Assembly (NCBI GenBank): GCA_036395835.1
Contig: DASWCW010000180.1
Location: 1 to 12,455, forward strand
DNA length: 12,455 nt
Source of the DNA: AP-16 sp036395835
GTDB taxonomy: Bacteria; Pseudomonadota; Alphaproteobacteria; Rhizobiales; Xanthobacteraceae
Direction: 5' to 3'
The position numbers and the translations under genes were made by a program. The notes under the pieces are model-generated. The model searched no databases. It had not been told where the DNA came from and saw only the letters and a program-made list of their open reading frames with translations. Position 1 is the first letter of the stretch. Each line of letters opens with the position of its first letter. This document shows positions 1 to 6,745 of this stretch, piece after piece.

Positions 1-390
1 CAGTCGCTCGGCTGCGCCGCGAATGGCCTCGAGCCGCTTGAGGCGCAAGGCGAGCGCCGCGGCCATTTCCTCGGCGCTCGGGCCCACCGCATCACTGCTC
101 TCGGGCAGCAGCAGACGCGACTTGAGGTAGGCGAGCCACGCCGCCATGACCAAGTAGTCCGCGGCAAGCTCCAGGCGCACTTGGCTCGCCGCTTCGATGA
201 ACGCCAAATATTGGTCGGCGAGGGCCAGGATGGAAATCTTGGCGAGATCGACCTTCTGCTGGCGCGCCAGCATGAGCAGCAGATCGAGCGGGCCTTCAAA
301 CCCCTCGACGTCGACGATCAGCGCCGGTTCCTCCGAGCCGCGCTCGACCGCGATCTCGGGATCCACCTGGAATTGCTCGGCCGGCGTCAT
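1..390 (-). CDS. scpA: Segregation and condensation protein A, N-terminal 130 residues (runs off left edge)
   Basis: ScpA is the kleisin subunit of the bacterial SMC-ScpA-ScpB condensin; its N-terminal domain binds the SMC neck and helps compact and segregate the chromosome. The visible residues carry the family's N-terminal signature: FEGPLDLLLMLARQQKVDL (about residues 32-50), then a helix ending in DQYLAFIEAA and the stretch AADYLVMAAWLAYLKSRLLL, which is the SMC-binding helical region. I chose the ATG at 388-390 because it gives the usual short acidic leader before the signature and because its A and TG overlap the TGA stop of nagZ (ATGA), implying translational coupling. The C-terminal winged helix and any downstream scpB lie outside the window. 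The frame stays open to base 1, so this is a partial gene, not a broken one. Family assignment is firm. Confidence 0.95.
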   Translation of the reverse strand, partial: MTPAEQFQVDPEIAVERGSEEPALIVDVEGFEGPLDLLLMLARQQKVDLAKISILALADQYLAFIEAASQVRLELAADYLVMAAWLAYLKSRLLLPESSDAVGPSAEEMAAALALRLKRLEAIRGAAERL

Positions 391-1427
391 GAGGGCACCC
401 TCGCCGTTGCGGGGCGATCGTCGGCCATCAGCGCGGAAAATTCCGCCCGCGCCGTAGCCGCATCGATCCGTGATGCCGGCCTCCTCCAGGACAAGGCAGC
501 CGCGGCACGACGGCGAGCCTGCCCATCGAGCTTCGGGACGGCAGCGGCCACGGCCTGCATCTCGTCGAGCATGCCATTGCAGTGGAGCACCACGTCGCAG
601 CCGGCCGCAATCGCCGCAGCGGCGCGCTCACCGACGGTCCCCCTCAGTGCCTGCATCGAGATATCGTCCGTCATCAGCAGCCCATCGAACCCGATCCATC
701 CGCGAATCACCTCGCGCACCATTGTCGCCGAAATTGTCGCCGGCGCGACCGGGTCGATCGCGGTGAACACAACATGCGCGGTCATGCCGAGCGGCAGCCC
801 GGCCAAGCGGCGGAAGGCGGCAAAATCCGTAGCCTCCAAGGTCGGCCGTTCGCTGCCCACCACCGGAAGGCTGTGGTGACTGTCGACCCCCGCCCGGCCA
901 TGGCCCGGGATGTGCTTGAGGACCGGCAGCACCCCCCCTTCCCGCAACCCCTCGGCGATAGCGGCCGCGATCGCCGCGACCTTCTCGACGCTGCCGCCAT
1001 AGGCGCGATCCCCGATGATGCTGTCGGCCCCGGGCACCGGCATATCCGCCAGCGGCAAGCAGTCGACGGTAATGCCGAGCGCGCCGAGGTCCGCAGCGAT
1101 CAACCGGGCACCGAGCCGCGCGGCGGCAACGCCGAGCTCGGGATTGCGATCATAGAGACGGCCGTAGGCGGCACCGGCCGGATATTCGGGCCAATGCGGC
1201 GGCCGAAGCCGCTGCACCCGGCCGCCTTCCTGATCAATCAGCACCGGCGCATCCGCCCGGCCCAGCGTCTCGCGGAAATCGGCAACCAGTGCACGGACTT
1301 GGTCAGGAGTTTCGATGTTTCGGGCGAAAAGGATCAGGCCCCACGGATCGGCGTCGCGCAGAAAGGCGCGCTCGTCGGGTCCGAGGGTGGGGCCGGCCAG
1401 TCCGACAATGAAGGCACGTGCTTGCAT
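387..1427 (-). CDS. nagZ: Beta-N-acetylhexosaminidase NagZ (GH3 family)
   Basis: NagZ removes N-acetylglucosamine from GlcNAc-anhydroMurNAc-peptides in the cytoplasm during peptidoglycan recycling; in many Gram-negatives its product feeds AmpC beta-lactamase induction. The 346-residue protein matches the usual 330-350 and has no signal peptide, as expected for a cytosolic enzyme. Visible family motifs are IDQEGGRVQRL (64-74), KHIPGHG (171-177) followed by DSHHSLP (182-188), which holds the Asp-His dyad used for acid/base catalysis, and LLMTDDISM (250-258), where the first Asp (about 254) is the expected nucleophile. All key residues are present. The start is the ATG at 1427; a G-rich stretch lies about 14 bases upstream. 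It is 49 bases downstream of the SPOR gene and overlaps scpA by 4 bases, so co-translation is likely. Confidence 0.96.
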   Translation of the reverse strand: MQARAFIVGLAGPTLGPDERAFLRDADPWGLILFARNIETPDQVRALVADFRETLGRADAPVLIDQEGGRVQRLRPPHWPEYPAGAAYGRLYDRNPELGVAAARLGARLIAADLGALGITVDCLPLADMPVPGADSIIGDRAYGGSVEKVAAIAAAIAEGLREGGVLPVLKHIPGHGRAGVDSHHSLPVVGSERPTLEATDFAAFRRLAGLPLGMTAHVVFTAIDPVAPATISATMVREVIRGWIGFDGLLMTDDISMQALRGTVGERAAAAIAAGCDVVLHCNGMLDEMQAVAAAVPKLDGQARRRAAAALSWRRPASRIDAATARAEFSALMADDRPATARVPS

Positions 1428-1440
1428 CGACGCGGATTAG

Positions 1441-1459
1441 CCCCCCACTGTCCCGGGGG
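1441..1459 (-). other. C-run/G-run inverted repeat just upstream of nagZ
   Basis: In the short gap between the SPOR gene and nagZ, the transcript can pair a C5 run (from plus-strand G at 1455-1459) with a G-run (from plus-strand C at 1441-1446), enclosing about eight bases. No U-tract follows, so it does not look like an intrinsic terminator. The 3' G-run ends about 13 bases before the nagZ ATG and may double as its weak ribosome-binding region. A regulatory role is only a guess. Confidence 0.25.
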
Positions 1460-1476
1460 TCAAGCGATCCGCCCGA

Positions 1477-3072
1477 TCAATTGCGCTGGACGATGCACTG
1501 GCCGCCGGCGGCTTTGAGATTGCTGCACAGCTGATTGGCGTCGTCGGCACTCGCAAACGGCCCGACCTGCGCGCGGTAATAAACGCCCTTGTTGCCGAGG
1601 TCGGCACGGCGAATCAGCGGCTGCCGGGTCCCGAGCACGCTCGGGTATTTCGTTTGCAAGGCTCGAAACGATGCCTGCGCCTCGGACTCGCTGCGCTGCG
1701 ACGAGATCTGGACCACGTAATTGCCGGCCTCCGCGCCGCTTGGAAGGGCCGCGGTTCGGTACGGCGCCGGTTGGGCGGGTGCCGTGCCGGAACGAGAGCC
1801 GGAGTCCGGGCCTTCGGCGGAAGGATTGAGCGCGAGCGGGGAGCCGCGGGCCGGCTTCGCGGGCTTGCTCTGAGACGGGGCCGGAGCCGGCGAGCGAGCG
1901 GGCGGTGAAGCGGACGCCGGGGGCGGGCCGATGCTCGTGGTCGGGACCGAACGCGCGGGCAACGATTCCGGCTGGATCGGGGCCGGCGGACCGGACATCT
2001 GATCGGGCCGAATGGTGATGGTGTGGACTTTCTTCGGCTCGTTCGGCCCCGGATTTCCGCCGGTGGGCGCAGGCGGCACGGCATAGGCCGGCGGCTGCGC
2101 GCCGATGGTGACGTTGCCGGGGGTCCCGGGCAGGGGAAGCGGCGCGCGGGTTCCGGGCTGGCGCGGCAAGTCGCGCAGCTCGATCGGCTGTTCCTCGCGG
2201 GAAACCATTCTGTCGTTCGAGCTTTGGATTTTTTCGCCGATCCGATCGTAGATCTGTTTGTTTTGTGGGCTATCCCCAGTTTGCGCCGGCACTATCTTGG
2301 TCGGCGCGGTGTCCGCCTTGATCAGCGGGGGTTGCCCGCCTGAGCTCGAGCCGGCGGTCCATGCCCGATAACCAAACGCCGCGGCAGTGCCGACGGCGGC
2401 AAGCCCGAGCACGGCGGCGATAGTCAAGATCCCGCCGCGCCGCCGCAGGCGAGAAGCATGATCCCCGTCCGCAGCGCGATCCATGCGGTCATAGTCGGGA
2501 TCGAAGGGGTTCATGCGCGACGCGGGACCGGCCGCGTCGTCATATTCTCGCACCGCCGGCAGGCGGTCGTAGCGGCCGTCATGGGCGGCGATCCGATACG
2601 GATCGAGGTCCTCGTCCTGCGGTGGATCGTAGCGGGGGTCATGCGGGTCCTGGCGCGCATCATCCCCCTGCCCGCCATAACGGCCCTCGTCCTCCTCAGG
2701 GGCGGCATCCCATCCTCCGGGCGGCTGCCGCGAGCGGCGGCCCGTCTCCAACTCGAGATCGCTGAAATAGCCGGGCTCTCGCCGGCCGGTCTCCGCCTCA
2801 TAGGTCTCCGCCCCGGTCTCCTCGGGGTTCGAACGCTGACCGCTTCGGGCAAGCCAATTCGGCGCCGATCGATCGGCATCCGGCTCGCGTTGCGGATCGC
2901 GGTGCCGCTCCCGCGCGCCGTCGCGGCTCGCAGCGATAAACGTCTGATCCTGGCCGATCAAACGCGCCAGTTCCGCAAGCGGGTCATCTTGTGATCCCGA
3001 CGCGGAGCGGCTCGTGCGATCCCGTGAATAAGGGTCGGAACGCTGCGGGCGGTATCGAGGATCGTCGGCCAT
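1477..3072 (-). CDS. Single-pass membrane protein with C-terminal SPOR domain
   Basis: A 531-residue protein. Residues 1-210 are hydrophilic, rich in Asp, Glu, Arg and Pro and probably disordered. One transmembrane helix follows at about 214-235 (GGILTIAAVLGLAAVGTAAA, preceded by RLRRR), which predicts a cytoplasmic N-terminus. Residues about 240-450 are a Pro/Ala/Ser-rich periplasmic linker. The last about 80 residues (NYVVQISSQRSESEA through VYYRAQVGPFASADDANQLC) form a SPOR domain, which binds denuded glycan strands at the division septum. This layout resembles FtsN and related division proteins, but there is no sequence basis for calling it FtsN. Two short islands stand out in the disordered parts: DPLAELARLIG (30-40) and PLIKADTAPTKIVP (249-262). 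The start is supported by GGTGGGAG about five bases before the ATG. It sits between argS and nagZ in an apparent operon with peptidoglycan and segregation genes. Confidence 0.9.
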   Translation of the reverse strand: MADDPRYRPQRSDPYSRDRTSRSASGSQDDPLAELARLIGQDQTFIAASRDGARERHRDPQREPDADRSAPNWLARSGQRSNPEETGAETYEAETGRREPGYFSDLELETGRRSRQPPGGWDAAPEEDEGRYGGQGDDARQDPHDPRYDPPQDEDLDPYRIAAHDGRYDRLPAVREYDDAAGPASRMNPFDPDYDRMDRAADGDHASRLRRRGGILTIAAVLGLAAVGTAAAFGYRAWTAGSSSGGQPPLIKADTAPTKIVPAQTGDSPQNKQIYDRIGEKIQSSNDRMVSREEQPIELRDLPRQPGTRAPLPLPGTPGNVTIGAQPPAYAVPPAPTGGNPGPNEPKKVHTITIRPDQMSGPPAPIQPESLPARSVPTTSIGPPPASASPPARSPAPAPSQSKPAKPARGSPLALNPSAEGPDSGSRSGTAPAQPAPYRTAALPSGAEAGNYVVQISSQRSESEAQASFRALQTKYPSVLGTRQPLIRRADLGNKGVYYRAQVGPFASADDANQLCSNLKAAGGQCIVQRN

Positions 3073-3148
3073 CTACTCCCACCGGCGTTTGCGTCGGCTC
3101 GGTCGAACGGTGGCGCCCCACAACTCGACACGACACGTTCGAGCGAGA

Positions 3149-4942
3149 TCACCGCATCTCTTCCGGGGCCTTTACTCCCAGCAACTTGAGCCCGGAAGCA
3201 AGTACGGTGACAACGCCCTGGACCAGAGCAAGGCGTTCCAGGGTTAGTTGTGGATCATCTTGGATAATGAACCGTAAATGTGGCAAGTCTTTGCCGCGGG
3301 TCCATTGTGCATGAAATTCGCTCGCCAGATCATAGAGATAGAAGGCAACCCGGTGCGGCTCATGGGCCACCGCGGCAGCCTCCAATAGGCGCGGATAGAG
3401 CGCGATCCGCTTCAGGATCGCCAATTCAGCCGCGTCTTCCAGTCGCACCAGCGAGGCTCGCGCCAGGAGATTTCGACGTTCCGCGCTGCCCGCCGGCAGC
3501 TCGGGCACGACCTCGCGGGCATTGCGAAACACCGAATTTCCCCGGGCGTGACCGTATTGGACGTAGAACACCGGGTTGTCGCGGGACTGCTCGATGACCT
3601 TGGCAAGGTCGAAATCGAGCACGGCATCGTTCTTGCGGTAGAGCATCATGAAACGCACCGCGTCCGATCCCACCTCGTCGACCACCTCGCGAAGGGTCAC
3701 GAACTCGCCGGCGCGTTTCGACATTTTCACCGGCTGGCCACCCCGAAGCAGTCTGACCAGCTGGACGATCTTGATGTCGAGGTCGGCCTTGCCTCCGGTG
3801 ACCGCCTTCACGGCAGCCTGCATCCGTTTCACATAGCCGCCGTGATCGGCGCCCCACACGTCGATCATGGTGCGAAAGCCGCGGTCGAATTTCGATTTGT
3901 GATAGGCGAGGTCGGAGGCGAAATAAGTATAGCTGCCGTCGGATTTCATGAGCGGACGATCGATATCGTCGCCGAAGGCGGTAGAGCGGAACAGGACCTG
4001 CTCCCGATCCTCCCAATCTTCGGGGAGCTGGCCTTTCGGAGGCGGCAACCGGCCCCGATAGATCAATCCGGCCGCCCGCAGTGCATCGATCGTGGCGGCC
4101 ACCTGGTCGGTCTCGCCCTCGATCAGGGATCGCTCGGAGAAGAACACCTCGTGCTCGACTTTGACCGCCGCAAGATCCCCGCGGATCTCGTCGAGCATCG
4201 CCTCGATCGCCCTGGTGCGTACCAGGGGCAGCCATTCGGCCTCGCCCCGATCGAGCAAAGCGCGGCCATGCTCGGCCGCGAGCACCGCCCCGACCGGCTT
4301 GAGATAATCGCCCGGATAGAGCCCCTCCGGAATCGCGCCGATGTCGTCGCCGAGCGCCTCGCGGTAGCGCAGATAGGCGGAGCGCGCGAGCGCGTCCACC
4401 TGGGCCCCGGCATCGTTGACGTAGAATTCGCGCGTGACCCGATACCCGGCGAATTCCAGCAACGTGCCGAGCGCGTCGCCGAACACCGCACCGCGACCAT
4501 GCCCGACATGCATCGGACCGGTCGGATTGGCGGAGACGTATTCGACGTTGACCGTCTCGCCCGCGCCGATGTCGCTGCGGCCGTAATCGTCACCGGACGC
4601 CAGGACGGAACGCAGTTCCTCGGTCCACGCCTGATTGGTCAGCGTCAGGTTGATGAAACCCGGACCCGCGATATCGACCCGCGCAAGGAGTGCATCGGGC
4701 CGCAATTTCTCGGCAATCGCTTCGGCGATCTCGCGCGGCTTGCGGCCGGCGCCTTTGGCCAGCACCATCGCGGCGTTCGTAGCCATATCGCCATGGGAAG
4801 CCTCGCGGGGCGGCTCGACCAGTACCCGCGACTGATCGGTACCGGCGGGCAGGAACCCCGTCGCGATCAGTTCCGCATTCGCCGCACGCACCCGATCGAG
4901 CACCTCGGCAAACAGATGGTTCGACGTGCGTTTCAAGTCCAT
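3149..4942 (-). CDS. argS: Arginyl-tRNA synthetase (class I)
   Basis: ArgS charges tRNA-Arg with arginine using ATP and is essential for translation. The 597-residue length is usual for alphaproteobacterial ArgS. Domain order is visible: the N-terminal additional domain with EASHGDMATNAAMVLAK (47-63); the Rossmann catalytic domain with SANPTGPMHVGHGR (137-150), the family's HIGH-type ATP signature; a central region with VWGADHGGYVKRM (362-374); KMSKR (406-410), the KMSKS-like loop; and the C-terminal DALR anticodon-binding domain ending in VLASGLKLLGVKAPEEMR. The chosen ATG at 4942 gives the standard N-terminus; the upstream ribosome site is weak. The gene is 49 bases after dgt and 76 bases before the SPOR gene on the same strand. 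No oddities are seen. Confidence 0.98.
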   Translation of the reverse strand: MDLKRTSNHLFAEVLDRVRAANAELIATGFLPAGTDQSRVLVEPPREASHGDMATNAAMVLAKGAGRKPREIAEAIAEKLRPDALLARVDIAGPGFINLTLTNQAWTEELRSVLASGDDYGRSDIGAGETVNVEYVSANPTGPMHVGHGRGAVFGDALGTLLEFAGYRVTREFYVNDAGAQVDALARSAYLRYREALGDDIGAIPEGLYPGDYLKPVGAVLAAEHGRALLDRGEAEWLPLVRTRAIEAMLDEIRGDLAAVKVEHEVFFSERSLIEGETDQVAATIDALRAAGLIYRGRLPPPKGQLPEDWEDREQVLFRSTAFGDDIDRPLMKSDGSYTYFASDLAYHKSKFDRGFRTMIDVWGADHGGYVKRMQAAVKAVTGGKADLDIKIVQLVRLLRGGQPVKMSKRAGEFVTLREVVDEVGSDAVRFMMLYRKNDAVLDFDLAKVIEQSRDNPVFYVQYGHARGNSVFRNAREVVPELPAGSAERRNLLARASLVRLEDAAELAILKRIALYPRLLEAAAVAHEPHRVAFYLYDLASEFHAQWTRGKDLPHLRFIIQDDPQLTLERLALVQGVVTVLASGLKLLGVKAPEEMR

Positions 4943-4991
4943 CCGGCGATTGCGTATCTGCTATCAGTGGTGCCCAGAGCGAGCCGGCGGC

Positions 4992-6200
4992 CTAGACCAG
5001 TTCAGGGGTCGAGTCAAAATGTCGCGCATGCTCGATCAGGGCATAGCGATCGGTCATTCCGGCGATGAAATCCGCGATCCGGCGGGCACGCGCCGGCTCG
5101 TCCACACGATCGAGATCCTGCGCCCAATCGGCCGGCATCCTTTCCGGATGCACAAGATAATGTGCAAACAGGTCGGCGACGACGCGCTGCGCGGCTTCCA
5201 TGACGCGCAGGATGCGGGCGTGCCGGTACATCCGGGGCAGCAGGAATTGTTTGATCGCGCGGTCCGCCTCGGCCACGGATCCGGAGAAGGCGATCATCGG
5301 GGTCCCTGCCCGTCGCACGTCCTCGACCGAGCGCGGCCCCGCCGCCGCGAAACGGCGGGCGGATTCCGCGATGACGTCGTCGATCATCCGGGCGATGAGG
5401 CGGCGGACCAACTCGTGAACGCTGCGCGCCGAATCCAGATGCGGATAGCGCGCGCGAATGTCGCGCAGGATGTCGTCGAGTGCGGCGACCGCGGCAACGT
5501 CATCGAGCGCAAACAGCCCCGCTCTCAGTCCATCATCGAGGTCGTGAGCGTCATAGGCGATGTCGTCGGCGATGGCCGCGATCTGCGCTTCCGGGGTCGA
5601 GTAGGTCGCCAAGCTCACGCCGCTCGTCTCGGCATAGAGCGCGATGGCGGAGGGGATCCCGCGCTCGCTGTAGCGGCCGAGCGGCCGACCGCCCGCATCG
5701 GTCAGCGGCCCGTTGTGCTTCACGATGCCTTCGAGCGTTTCCCAGGTGAGATTGAGCCCGTCGAACTCCGGGTACCGGCGCTCGATCAGCGTGAGTACCC
5801 GGAGCGTTTGCGCATTGTGATCGAAGCCCCCGTAGGATCGCAGGCATTCGTCGAGCTGCCGCTCCCCGGCATGGCCGAACGGCGGATGCCCGAGATCGTG
5901 GGCAAGCGCCAAGGCTTCGGCGAGATCTTCGTCGAGGCCGAGCGCGCGAGCGAGCGCGCGGGCGACCTGCATGACCTCGAGGGTATGGGTCAGGCGCGTG
6001 CGGTAATGGTCGCCCTCGTGGAACACGAACACCTGGGTCTTGTACTTGAGGCGCCGGAACGCGGAGGCGTGGATGATGCGGTCGCAATCGCGGCGGAAGG
6101 CGTTGCGGGACGGGCTCGGCGGCTCCGGATGCGCCCGGCCGCGGCTCGAGCCGGGATCGGACGCATAGGGCGCGCGCTCGCGACCCGTCTCGACAGCCAT
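4992..6200 (-). CDS. dgt: Deoxyguanosinetriphosphate triphosphohydrolase-like protein (HD superfamily)
   Basis: A 402-residue HD-domain dNTPase of the alphaproteobacterial dGTPase-like group, expected to convert dNTPs to nucleoside plus triphosphate and so shape dNTP pools. From the chosen start, motifs are FRRLKYKTQVFVFHEGDHYRTRLTHT (about 48-73), the metal-binding HDLGHPPFGH (101-110), GGFDHNAQTLRVL (124-136) and ADDIAYDAHDLDDGL, whose Asp completes the HD metal site. All key residues are present. I chose the ATG at 6198-6200, giving MAVETGRERAPYASDPG..., because the N-terminus of relatives begins close to the 'APYASDP..SRGR' stretch; a GTG at 6242 would add 14 residues of little similarity. 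It is the first gene of the minus-strand run (argS 49 bases downstream) and diverges from erpA across 115 bases that must hold both promoters. Whether it prefers dGTP is not readable from sequence. Confidence 0.93.
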   Translation of the reverse strand: MAVETGRERAPYASDPGSSRGRAHPEPPSPSRNAFRRDCDRIIHASAFRRLKYKTQVFVFHEGDHYRTRLTHTLEVMQVARALARALGLDEDLAEALALAHDLGHPPFGHAGERQLDECLRSYGGFDHNAQTLRVLTLIERRYPEFDGLNLTWETLEGIVKHNGPLTDAGGRPLGRYSERGIPSAIALYAETSGVSLATYSTPEAQIAAIADDIAYDAHDLDDGLRAGLFALDDVAAVAALDDILRDIRARYPHLDSARSVHELVRRLIARMIDDVIAESARRFAAAGPRSVEDVRRAGTPMIAFSGSVAEADRAIKQFLLPRMYRHARILRVMEAAQRVVADLFAHYLVHPERMPADWAQDLDRVDEPARARRIADFIAGMTDRYALIEHARHFDSTPELV

Positions 6201-6315
6201 GGCGCCTCGCTTGCCGGTGATTGACCGGGGGCCCGGGCGCACTTAACTATCGGTTGGGCAGCCTGACAATGGATGGATTCGGCATCGGGCGCCAAGACGC
6301 CCGGGAAGAGCACCA
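6201..6315. promoter_or_regulatory. Divergent dgt/erpA intergenic region, presumed promoters
   Basis: These 115 bases separate the divergent starts of dgt and erpA, so promoters for the housekeeping run and for erpA should lie here. I cannot point to a convincing -35/-10 pair. No Irr-type iron-control box or obvious IscR/RirA site is visible. Two things are clear for erpA: a good ribosome-binding site (GGGAAGAG, 6303-6310, five bases from the ATG) and a 6-bp hairpin just upstream (CGGGCG 6286-6291, loop CCAAGA, CGCCCG 6298-6303) whose 3' arm reaches the first base of that site. Confidence 0.5.
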
Positions 6316-6639
6316 ATGACAGTGACCGTGAGCGAGCGGGCAGCGCGACGAATCGGCGAGATCCTCACCGCCGAGGCTCCCGGCACCATGCTCCGCGTCA
6401 GCGTCGAGGGCGGCGGCTGCTCCGGATTCCAGTACCGGTTCGACATGGAGCGAAGCCAGGCGCCGGACGACGTCGTGATCGCGCGCAACGGCGCGACCGT
6501 GCTGATCGATCCGATCTCGCTGCGCTACATGGAAGGCGCCGAGATCGATTTCGTCGACGATCTGATCGGCGCCTCGTTCAAGATCGCCAATCCCAACGCC
6601 ACCGCCTCCTGCGGCTGCGGCACCAGCTTTTCGGTGTGA
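6316..6639 (+). CDS. erpA: A-type iron-sulfur cluster insertion protein (ErpA/IscA/SufA family)
   Basis: A 107-residue A-type carrier that receives Fe-S clusters from the assembly scaffold and passes them to apo-enzymes. The three conserved cluster-ligand cysteines are all present: Cys35 in GGGCSGFQY, and Cys99 and Cys101 in SCGCGTSFSV at the C-terminus. FVDDLIGASFKIANPNA precedes the C-terminal pair, as usual for the family. A strong ribosome-binding site supports the ATG. ErpA rather than IscA or SufA is suggested by the stand-alone location next to dgt, outside an isc or suf operon; sequence alone would not settle it firmly. The gene ends a few bases before a double-hairpin repeat that may terminate its transcript, and it converges with the efflux operon. 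Confidence 0.93.
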   Translation: MTVTVSERAARRIGEILTAEAPGTMLRVSVEGGGCSGFQYRFDMERSQAPDDVVIARNGATVLIDPISLRYMEGAEIDFVDDLIGASFKIANPNATASCGCGTSFSV

Positions 6640-6642
6640 TTT

Positions 6643-6733
6643 CGGCATGCCCGGCCGTCGTGCCGGGCATCCACGATTCTGAAATCTCGGTCCAAGAAGG
6701 CGTGGATGGCCGGGACAAAGCCCGGCCATGACG
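6643..6733. repeat. Bipartite intergenic palindromic repeat (two GC-rich hairpins, inverted)
   Basis: The gap between the convergent erpA and RND genes contains two perfect 9-bp stems with 6-base loops. Hairpin A is ATGCCCGGC (6647-6655), loop CGTCGT, GCCGGGCAT (6662-6670). Hairpin B is ATGGCCGGG (6706-6714), loop ACAAAG, CCCGGCCAT (6721-6729). Flanking TCCACG (6670-6675) and CGTGGA (6701-6706) are inverted copies of each other, so the whole element is one larger palindrome and B is a diverged inverted copy of A. Elements with this look are common between genes in Bradyrhizobium-like genomes (recalled, not searched). Neither hairpin has a clean U-tract, but in this position the element plausibly ends or stabilises both converging transcripts. 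Confidence 0.85.
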
Positions 6734-6745
6734 AGAAGTATCGCA

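Noticed and set aside
3073..3148. TCGAAC/GTTCGA inverted repeat between argS and the SPOR gene
   Set aside because: A 6-bp match with a long spacer and no U-tract is within chance for this base composition and does not look like a terminator or operator.
3548..5068. A 506-codon plus-strand open frame opposite argS
   Set aside because: It is an antisense shadow of argS with no domain, no ribosome site and composition typical of reversed GC-rich coding sequence. The plus-strand frames opposite dgt (4926-6224) and nagZ (582-1517) are the same.
6201..6242. GTG start at 6242 for dgt
   Set aside because: It adds 14 residues (MRPGPRSITGKRGA) before the more typical start; the ATG at 6200 places the conserved APYASDP stretch near the N-terminus as I expect for the family.
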